From Spirochaetaceae bacterium (GTDB lineage: Bacteria; Spirochaetota; Spirochaetia; B11-G9): a stretch of 6,121 bases of DNA. A program made the translations under genes and the position numbers. The stretch is taken from positions 1 to 6,121 of the forward strand of contig DAOWMA010000136.1 in NCBI GenBank assembly GCA_030643345.1, read 5' to 3'. The notes beneath the pieces were generated by a model, which was not told the DNA's origin, ran no database searches, and was given only the letters and a program-made list of their open reading frames with translations. Below are positions 1-4,994 of this stretch, in pieces; within the stretch, counting starts at the first letter, position 1; each line of letters starts with the position of its first letter.

Positions 1-927
1 AAAGATCTTAAGAGTTAATATTAAAATTGTAGTTCCAACAGTAATAATCGCGCCTTTTATATAGGGTATAATAATTTGAAAGATTATTCTAAACTCTCCC
101 GCCCCATCAATCCTGGCGGCTTCCAGCAGGGTAACAGGGACCCCCTTTATTTCAGAGGAAAGAATAACCATTGCATATCCCGACTGGAGCCATACAAGAA
201 TTATAATAAGAAACAGTGTATTCCAAGGTCGGAGGACTATCCAGTTAACAGGATCTCCACCCAAAGCGGTAACAATTGCATTGAGTAACCCTATCTGGGA
301 CTGACCTGCAGGCCGGAAAGCATAAATAAACTTCCAAATTACACCTGCCCCCACAAAAGATATTGCCATAGGCAGAAAAATCAGCGATTTTGCCAACTTC
401 TCAAATTTTGATCTTTCCGAAAGAAGCGCAAAAATCATTCCAAAAATCAGACTAAAACTGGTACCGAAAATCATCCATACAAGGTTATTAATAAATGCGA
501 TGCGCATTGTGCGATCAGTGAATATATATTTATAGTTTGCAAACCCTACAAAATTGTCAGAGAACTTTCCCATAAAACTCATATATAGAGAACGAAAGGT
601 AGGTAAAAGAAGGTAATAGCTTAATATTATTACTGCAGGTCCTACAAACATAAAAGGAACAAACCTTTTTCGCCATTTTATAGGCATTTTCTGTAAGATA
701 TAATTTGTTACAACGTAAAGAGCTGCAACACCGCCTACTCCCCAGATAATTGCAACCAGGGCAATAATTACATGGGAAGCACCACTGTCTCTTAGAAATA
801 TAAAACCCAGCCATAGTGCACCAAAAATTACTACCGGAATAAAAAAAGATACCACTACCCGGCCAAAGGCTGTTATGATCTTTTGGAGAATACCTCCCGG
901 TTTATCCTGTACGTACAGATCTCCCAT
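1..927 (-). CDS. ABC sugar transporter permease, MalF/AglF type (3' end cut off by window edge)
   Basis: Inner-membrane subunit of a CUT1-type importer, which forms the sugar channel with a second permease and docks onto a MalK-type ATPase. The frame is open for 309 codons from ATG at 927 and leaves the window without a stop. An AAGGAG ribosome site at 939-934 lies 6 nt upstream of the ATG. Hydrophobic segments lie near residues 24-45, 53-74, 89-111, 146-168, 182-204 and 237-256, with a seventh starting near 295. The motif FVGFANY (126-132) is typical of MalF-like proteins. The ATPase-docking EAA loop is clear: E269-A-A, G275, I285 and P288 have the EAA-x3-G-x9-I-x-x-P spacing. From the usual distance between this loop and the C-terminus, roughly 30-60 residues are missing. 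The first two hydrophobic segments precede the usual LacF-type core. It follows the binding-protein gene after 118 nt and is probably in the same operon. The family call is firm; the substrate is not shown by this subunit. Confidence 0.9.
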   Translation of the reverse strand, partial: MGDLYVQDKPGGILQKIITAFGRVVVSFFIPVVIFGALWLGFIFLRDSGASHVIIALVAIIWGVGGVAALYVVTNYILQKMPIKWRKRFVPFMFVGPAVIILSYYLLLPTFRSLYMSFMGKFSDNFVGFANYKYIFTDRTMRIAFINNLVWMIFGTSFSLIFGMIFALLSERSKFEKLAKSLIFLPMAISFVGAGVIWKFIYAFRPAGQSQIGLLNAIVTALGGDPVNWIVLRPWNTLFLIIILVWLQSGYAMVILSSEIKGVPVTLLEAARIDGAGEFRIIFQIIIPYIKGAIITVGTTILILTLKIF

Positions 928-933
928 TATTTT

Positions 934-939
934 CTCCTT
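934..939 (-). promoter_or_regulatory. Ribosome binding site of the permease gene
   Basis: On the minus strand this reads AAGGAG, 6 nt before ATG at 927. It supports that start codon for a gene whose other end is outside the window. Confidence 0.75.
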
Positions 940-998
940 AGATTTCAGTATTTCTCCTGTCTCCAGTCTATCTAACTAACTAAATATTTTTTTTAGAT

Positions 999-1028
999 AC
1001 AGGAAGCCTGTAAAAACAGACTTCCTGT
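999..1028 (-). other. Intergenic stem-loop between binding-protein and permease genes
   Basis: The arms ACAGGAAG (999-1006) and CTTCCTGT (1021-1028) pair perfectly. An inner CTGT/ACAG-type pairing extends the stem to 13 bp around a 4-nt loop. The one imperfect position (1007/1020) would be a G·U wobble in the minus-strand transcript but a C·A mismatch in a plus-strand one, which fits a role in the minus-strand mRNA. On that strand the hairpin is followed by an A-rich, not a U-rich, stretch, so it is not a standard intrinsic terminator. In other sugar-transport operons (known for malE-malF) an intergenic hairpin protects the upstream binding-protein message so that it is made in excess over the permeases. 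The same role is inferred here. The rest of the 928-1045 gap shows no convincing promoter. Confidence 0.6.
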
Positions 1029-1045
1029 TGGTGTATCAAAATTTC

Positions 1046-2332
1046 CTATTCTGCAGGCCAGCTTGCTTCTATCTGACCAAGTACATCCTTAATAGGTACT
1101 CCGCCTACAAGGTCTGCCATTCCCGTCCAGAATGTTCCGGCACCGACTTCTGCCGGCATATTGTCAGAACCATCAAATCTGAATACTTCTGCATTTACAA
1201 GGATTTTAGCCAGTTCCCTCTCTATATCAGATGAGTAATCGGCAAAATTAGAATCCTTATAAGGAAACATAGCTCCGCCTGCTTTTGCCCAGGGGGCTGC
1301 AGATTCCCAGGTTGTAAAATATTCCATCAGCTGCATAACTTCAGGTTTATCATTGAAAGCCACAAACTGGTCTCCACCACCAAGAACAGGTGTACCCCAT
1401 TTGGGATTTATTTCAGGAAGAGCAAATACGCCGACTTCTTCTTCCAGATTTGCCTGGATGTTTTCGGGCATAAAACCTGTAATAAAGTTTCCCTGTCTGT
1501 GAAGCCATGCTGTAGGAGGTGTATCAAAAAGAGGAGTAACAGCATCTCCAAAGAATGTTGTCAGAATATTTGAAGGTCCGCCAAAGGTATATTTATCATT
1601 AAGCCAGATATCCGCCATAATTTCAGCTGCATTTACGACTGCAGGATCATTGAATGGGATCTCATGATTAACCCACTTATCGTAAACATCAGGTCCTGCT
1701 GTTCGAAGCATAATATCTTCCATCCAGTCAGTAGCCACCCAACCTGTGGCTCCTCCGCTCTCAATACCGATAGACCATGGAACACCACCATCGGCAACAA
1801 TCTGATCAGACAGACGTTTCAAGTCATCCCATGTTTTGGGGATTTTGTAACCGGCCGCTTCAAAGGCCTTCTTTGGATACCAGACAAAGCTCTTTGCATT
1901 TACTCTGTGGAAAACTCCATAGACTTTACCGTTGTAAGAACCTAAATCTTTCCATGCACTTGTGTAGTTTTTATCTATCCTCGAAACCACACTTGAAGAA
2001 AGGGGTTTAAGAAAACCTCTTTTAGCAAAATTTCTCATTAGCCCGGGTTGTGGAAGAGCAGCGATATCCGGAGGAGTGCCTGCTTCTGCCTGAATAAGGA
2101 TCTGAGTCTCAAACTCTTTCGATCCTTCATAGATAACATCAATTCCAGTCTCTGCCTCGAATGCAGCCAGACATTCTTCGAACCTGAACGCTTCTTCATC
2201 AACAAAAGCACCCTGGATTGTAATTGTCTTTGCTTCCTCCTCAACTTTTACTTCTTCTTTTTTTGCACATCCCAAAAACAGAACAGAGAAGGCAAGAAAT
2301 AAGGTGAGAAGAATCAAAATACATTTGTTCAT
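1046..2332 (-). CDS. ABC transporter sugar-binding lipoprotein, alpha-glucoside (AglE-like) type
   Basis: Extracytoplasmic solute-binding protein of 428 residues that captures an oligosaccharide and delivers it to the permeases. I chose ATG at 2332 because AAAAGGAG at 2347-2340 is 7 nt upstream. In-frame ATGs at 2338 and 2350 are too close to, or upstream of, that site. The N-terminus is a lipoprotein signal: a hydrophobic stretch at residues 5-20 ends in the lipobox FLGC, with lipidated Cys22. A charged Lys/Glu linker (24-35) follows before the folded domain. Sequences such as AFEAETGIDVIYEGS (57-71), PDIAALPQPGL (88-98), GGVPWSIGI (182-190) and ATGWVATDWMEDIMLRT (195-211) closely resemble AglE-family alpha-glucoside binding proteins as I remember them. 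Family-1 binding-protein membership is secure; the sugar is inferred. The gene lies 47 nt after the LacI-family gene and before the permease, so it is probably cotranscribed from the promoter near 3440-3468. Confidence 0.9.
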   Translation of the reverse strand: MNKCILILLTLFLAFSVLFLGCAKKEEVKVEEEAKTITIQGAFVDEEAFRFEECLAAFEAETGIDVIYEGSKEFETQILIQAEAGTPPDIAALPQPGLMRNFAKRGFLKPLSSSVVSRIDKNYTSAWKDLGSYNGKVYGVFHRVNAKSFVWYPKKAFEAAGYKIPKTWDDLKRLSDQIVADGGVPWSIGIESGGATGWVATDWMEDIMLRTAGPDVYDKWVNHEIPFNDPAVVNAAEIMADIWLNDKYTFGGPSNILTTFFGDAVTPLFDTPPTAWLHRQGNFITGFMPENIQANLEEEVGVFALPEINPKWGTPVLGGGDQFVAFNDKPEVMQLMEYFTTWESAAPWAKAGGAMFPYKDSNFADYSSDIERELAKILVNAEVFRFDGSDNMPAEVGAGTFWTGMADLVGGVPIKDVLGQIEASWPAE

Positions 2333-2339
2333 TTTCATA

Positions 2340-2347
2340 CTCCTTTT
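2340..2347 (-). promoter_or_regulatory. Ribosome binding site deciding the binding-protein start
   Basis: It reads AAAAGGAG on the minus strand, 7 nt before ATG 2332 and only 1 nt before ATG 2338. This spacing favours the 2332 start, which also gives a compact lipoprotein signal beginning MNKC. Confidence 0.75.
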
Positions 2348-2369
2348 CAAAATAGTGATTTATAGCAAC

Positions 2370-2387
2370 CCACCTGATATCAGGCGG
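2370..2387 (-). other. Palindrome/hairpin over the repressor stop codon
   Basis: CCTGATATCAGG (2373-2384) is a perfect 12-bp palindrome that includes the TGA stop of the LacI-family gene. With flanking bases, the minus-strand RNA could form a 7-bp stem (one G·U pair) around an AUAU loop. No U-run follows, so it is not a good terminator. It may modulate readthrough or mRNA processing between repressor and binding protein, or be coincidental. Confidence 0.35.
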
Positions 2388-3393
2388 AATATCGCTCAAT
2401 AACATTCAACTGAAAACTTATATGTTTTACTGCACACAAAGGATCTTTCATATGTTTAATAAGAAGTTCGACTGCTGTCTTACCGGACTGGTTTAAAGAC
2501 TGATTGATAGTAGTTATCCCCATATAATCTGCAATATCAATATCATCAAACCCTATTACAGCAATATCCTCCGGGACCTTCATACCCATTTCTCTGGCTG
2601 CTTTTATTACACCAACTGCATGAAGGTCCGAAGCTGCAAAAACGGCTTCAGGGTTTTCCTCTCCAATTAATATTCCTGTAACAGCTTCAACTGAAAAATC
2701 CATTCCATACTCAGGAAACGAAATATTGCTGTCTGATACACTAAATCCATTCTCCAATAATGTTTTTATATAACCTTCAAAACGCTGTTCAGTTGCATGA
2801 AGTGAATAAGCCGGCTGTCCGCCTTCTCCAATAAACCCAAAAGTTTTATAACCCTTTGATAAAAGATATTCCGCAGCCAGTTTCCCTCCTGCAAAGTTAT
2901 CGATTTCAATGCTGGACACATTCGGATGAGAAATCTCAACCATAACAACCGGAAGATTGTAATCCTTAAAAAGTTGTATCTCTTCCTCTTTTACCGGCAG
3001 AGCAAGTATAATAAGTCCGTCAATCCGATTTGAAACAGGAAGCATTGAGAGATAACCTGAAAGCTGCTCTGCACTGGCTACCGAATAAGTAATCAGCTCA
3101 TAATCAGTAACAGCCAGTGCTTCAGCTATACTTCTTATTCTTTGTACAAAGGAAGGAGCTGTAAAAAAAGGGGCCAACACACCAATACGTTTAAAGTCTT
3201 TTCTTGCTCTTGCAATGGCTTCAGCTTTTGGAACAAAATTCAATTCTTTCATTGCAGCTACAATTTTCTTTCTGGATAGTACAGCTACCTGCCCCGGCGA
3301 ATTGAGTACCCGGGAAACCGTAGTAATACTCACACCAGCTAAAGAGGCTACATCGTAAATGGTTGCTTTTTTTTCCAATACCAAACTCTCCAC
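2380..3393 (-). CDS. LacI-family transcriptional repressor, probable local regulator
   Basis: Cytoplasmic DNA-binding repressor of 337 residues (from GTG 3393), the usual LacI-family length. The helix-turn-helix is at residues 11-31: TIYDVASLAGVS, then TTVSRVLN. A hinge at about 52-66 leads to a periplasmic-binding-protein-like sensor domain beginning RIGVLAPFF. The sensor domain has the familiar landmarks RIDGLIIL (about 123-130) and the late blocks AVFAASD, VPEDIAVIGFDDI and TTINQ. The start is uncertain. GTG 3393 has no clear ribosome site, whereas TTG 3378 is 9 nt after GGAG (3391-3388) and would begin MEKKATIYDV, an ordinary length before the HTH. The gene is first in the minus-strand operon with transporter genes. 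An operator-like palindrome overlaps its own promoter, implying autorepression and joint control of the divergent enzyme genes. The inducer is unknown, presumably the imported sugar or a breakdown product. The hinge lacks the usual Leu at the minor-groove position. Confidence 0.92.
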   Translation of the reverse strand: MESLVLEKKATIYDVASLAGVSITTVSRVLNSPGQVAVLSRKKIVAAMKELNFVPKAEAIARARKDFKRIGVLAPFFTAPSFVQRIRSIAEALAVTDYELITYSVASAEQLSGYLSMLPVSNRIDGLIILALPVKEEEIQLFKDYNLPVVMVEISHPNVSSIEIDNFAGGKLAAEYLLSKGYKTFGFIGEGGQPAYSLHATEQRFEGYIKTLLENGFSVSDSNISFPEYGMDFSVEAVTGILIGEENPEAVFAASDLHAVGVIKAAREMGMKVPEDIAVIGFDDIDIADYMGITTINQSLNQSGKTAVELLIKHMKDPLCAVKHISFQLNVIERYSA

Positions 3394-3409
3394 AGTAAAA
3401 TTACTATCT

Positions 3410-3441
3410 ATGAAAGTGCTTTCATGATACTACTTTCATAG
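3410..3441. promoter_or_regulatory. LacI-family operator: 16-bp palindrome plus a third half-site
   Basis: ATGAAAG (3410-3416), TG, CTTTCAT (3419-3425) is a perfect 7+7 inverted repeat. Its core GAAAGTGCTTTC differs by one base from GAAAGCGCTTTC, the common LacI/CcpA-type operator core. A further copy of the half-site, CTTTCATAG (3433-3441), matches the extended left arm CTATGAAAG (3408-3416), giving a second, wider 9-bp inverted repeat. The cluster covers the downstream edge of the repressor -10 box and the predicted start near 3433, so bound repressor would block the minus-strand operon. Binding by the neighbouring LacI-family protein is inferred from position and sequence type. Confidence 0.75.
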
Positions 3442-3444
3442 AAT
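3439..3444 (+). promoter_or_regulatory. Candidate -10 box for the GH4 gene (weak)
   Basis: TAGAAT matches five of six -10 positions and lies back-to-back with the minus-strand -10. The best-spaced -35 (GTGCTT, 3416-3421) is poor and falls in the operator. An alternative -10, TAAAAT at 3501-3506, also lacks a good -35 at normal spacing. The GH4 promoter is therefore not settled; a promoter needing an activator or an atypical -35 is possible. Confidence 0.25.
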
Positions 3445-3468
3445 AGAACAGGAAAAGAGATCTGTCAA
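3440..3468 (-). promoter_or_regulatory. Sigma70-type promoter of the repressor-transporter operon
   Basis: On the minus strand a perfect -35 box TTGACA (3468-3463) is followed after exactly 17 nt by a -10-like TATTCT (3445-3440). The predicted start is near 3433, giving a leader of about 40 nt before GTG 3393. The leader would include the operator palindrome. Confidence 0.7.
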
Positions 3469-3544
3469 GAAAAACTTAAAAAAACCTTGCAAAGACTTCA
3501 TAAAATATGTCTTACTGGAAATCTGCAAAGCCTAAAAGTGCAAT

Positions 3545-3552
3545 AAAAGGAG
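3545..3552 (+). promoter_or_regulatory. Ribosome binding site deciding the GH4 start
   Basis: AAAAGGAG ends 5 nt before ATG 3558. It supports that start over the in-frame ATG at 3507, which has no purine-rich site ahead of it and would add 17 residues before the Rossmann fold. Confidence 0.8.
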
Positions 3553-3557
3553 TAAAT

Positions 3558-4919
3558 ATGAAAATTGTTTTAATTGGAGCTGGAAGCGCTCAATTTGGTT
3601 TGGGAATGCTTGGTGATATATTTCAAAGTAAAATAGTTTCAGGATCAGAAATATGTCTTATGGATATAAATAGAATAACTCTGGAACAGGTTGCACAAAA
3701 AGGTCGGGAATATATAGAAAACAAAAACCTTTCTTTTACACTTACAACTACCACTAACAGAAAAGAAGCTATCAAAAATGCTGATTTTGTTATCATCTCC
3801 ATTGAAGCTGGAGACAGATTTAAACTTTGGGATATGGACTGGAGCATACCGCAGCAGTACGGAATTTCCCAGGTTTACGGAGAAAACGGAGGGGCAGGAG
3901 GAGTATTCCACTCCCTGCGTATTATTCCGTCTATTCTGGAAATTTGTGAAGACATTAATCATCTCTCTCCTGATTCATATATTTTCTGTTACACAAATCC
4001 AATGACAGCAATTACAACTACAGTACTGAGAAAATTTCCGGAATTAAAATTTACAGGCATGTGTCACGAGATTGCATCTCTGCCACGATATCTGCCAACC
4101 CTGATGGAAACACCAATTGATAATATATCTTACAGAGCTGCCGGCCTTAATCATTTTAGTGTTATGCTGGAAGCATCCTATAAAGATACCGGCCTTGATG
4201 CATATAAGGATATAATGGACAGAGCTCCTGCATTTTTTGAGAAGGAACCCGGTTACAGCGAAATCCTTAACCACTTTGAAAAAACAGGAGAAATGATTGA
4301 AACCGAAGGGGTAAGCGAAAGGACCACTCTTGATAAAGATATAAAAATCCGCTCCTGGTCTGACAGAAAACTCTTCCATTTTATTATGGAAAATTTCAAA
4401 CTTTTACCTATTACCGGGGACAGTCATTTGGGAGAATATATCTCCTGGGCCCATGATGTAGCAGATCACAGAGGAATAAAAGATTTTTATACCTATTACC
4501 GCCAGGTACTCTCCGTTGCTGATCAGGGGAAGATAGAGGGGAATTCTCACGAAAGAGTAATACCAATTATCGAAGGGATAATAACTGACCACCAGTATGA
4601 GGAACCTGCAGTGAATATAATGAATAACAAGCTTATCCCGACTCTGCCCCCGGATATTGCTGTAGAAGTACCTGCAGTTATTGGGAAGAATGGAATTAAA
4701 GGTATTGCATTCCCCGATTACCCCAGAGGTTTTGCCGCACTCCTTCGAAATTACTGCGGAGTTTATGATATGACATCACATGCAGTCCTTGAAAAAAGCA
4801 GGGATGCTGTAATCCAGGCACTTCTTGTTAACCCTGTTGTCAATTTATGCACTAAAATTCCTGAACTGGTGGACCATATGATAGACAGACAGAGCAAATG
4901 GCTGGGATATTTGAAATAA
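3558..4919 (+). CDS. Glycoside hydrolase family 4 (alpha-glycosidase type, NAD- and metal-dependent)
   Basis: Cytoplasmic GH4 enzyme of 453 residues, a normal family length. GH4 enzymes cleave glycosides by transient NAD+ oxidation at C3 and elimination, using a divalent metal (usually Mn2+). The protein opens directly with the dinucleotide-binding fold MKIVLIGAGS (GxGS at 7-10), with acidic D36 after the second strand (LMDIN). The sugar/metal-site landmarks are all present: N147-P148, C169-H170-E171-I172 and N198-H199. They are followed by GDSHLGEY (287-294), and the C-terminal family block VEVPAVIGKNGI is at 369-380. C169 and H199 are the expected metal ligands. His after the Cys argues against the 6-phospho-glycosidase subgroups, which carry CN.P or CDMP there, so the substrate is probably unphosphorylated, consistent with ABC rather than PTS uptake. 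CHEI differs from the CHSV of typical alpha-galactosidases. Specificity among alpha-glucosidase, alpha-galactosidase and uronidase is not resolved. It is divergent from the repressor and followed after 75 nt by the GH130 gene. Confidence 0.93.
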   Translation: MKIVLIGAGSAQFGLGMLGDIFQSKIVSGSEICLMDINRITLEQVAQKGREYIENKNLSFTLTTTTNRKEAIKNADFVIISIEAGDRFKLWDMDWSIPQQYGISQVYGENGGAGGVFHSLRIIPSILEICEDINHLSPDSYIFCYTNPMTAITTTVLRKFPELKFTGMCHEIASLPRYLPTLMETPIDNISYRAAGLNHFSVMLEASYKDTGLDAYKDIMDRAPAFFEKEPGYSEILNHFEKTGEMIETEGVSERTTLDKDIKIRSWSDRKLFHFIMENFKLLPITGDSHLGEYISWAHDVADHRGIKDFYTYYRQVLSVADQGKIEGNSHERVIPIIEGIITDHQYEEPAVNIMNNKLIPTLPPDIAVEVPAVIGKNGIKGIAFPDYPRGFAALLRNYCGVYDMTSHAVLEKSRDAVIQALLVNPVVNLCTKIPELVDHMIDRQSKWLGYLK

Positions 4920-4926
4920 TATGCCA

Positions 4927-4960
4927 GTATATTGCATATACACATCCTATATATTATAAT
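4927..4960 (+). promoter_or_regulatory. Candidate promoter for the GH130 gene with overlapping palindrome
   Basis: TTGCAT (4932-4937) and a perfect TATAAT (4955-4960) are separated by 17 nt, predicting a start near 4967. The -35 box sits inside a perfect inverted repeat, GTATAT-TGC-ATATAC (4927-4941), which could be a regulator site. It does not match the ATGAAAG operator upstream of GH4. The region is very AT-rich, so chance matches are a real possibility. No terminator-like hairpin with a T-run is seen after the GH4 stop, so readthrough from GH4 is also likely. Confidence 0.45.
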
Positions 4961-4994
4961 TTTATATAAAATAATAGAGAGGATATATTACAAA

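Noticed and set aside
76..288. Small plus-strand protein of 70 residues
   Set aside because: It overlaps the EAA-loop region of the permease on the opposite strand, and has no ribosome site or recognisable domain.
999..1028. Intrinsic terminator of the binding-protein gene
   Set aside because: On the minus strand the hairpin is followed by an A-rich tract, not U-rich. The T-run at 987-994 lies downstream only for the wrong strand's geometry.
928..1045. Separate promoter for the permease gene
   Set aside because: TTGATA- and TTTACA-like boxes occur, but no acceptable -10 lies at 16-18 nt spacing.
1664..2302. Plus-strand open frames opposite the binding-protein gene
   Set aside because: They lie fully inside a well-supported minus-strand gene, lack ribosome sites and show no recognisable protein family.
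3507..3557. Longer GH4 protein starting at ATG 3507
   Set aside because: There is no ribosome site upstream. The added residues precede a complete Rossmann N-terminus, and ATG 3558 has a strong AAAAGGAG.
3623..4945. Minus-strand open frames opposite the GH4 gene
   Set aside because: They are antisense shadows of a conserved, complete GH4 coding sequence, with no family signal of their own.
4932..4994. Longer GH130 protein starting at ATG 4932, with a possible membrane anchor
   Set aside because: The extra 21 residues come from the AT-rich promoter-like region and have no ribosome site. GH130 enzymes of this type are cytoplasmic.
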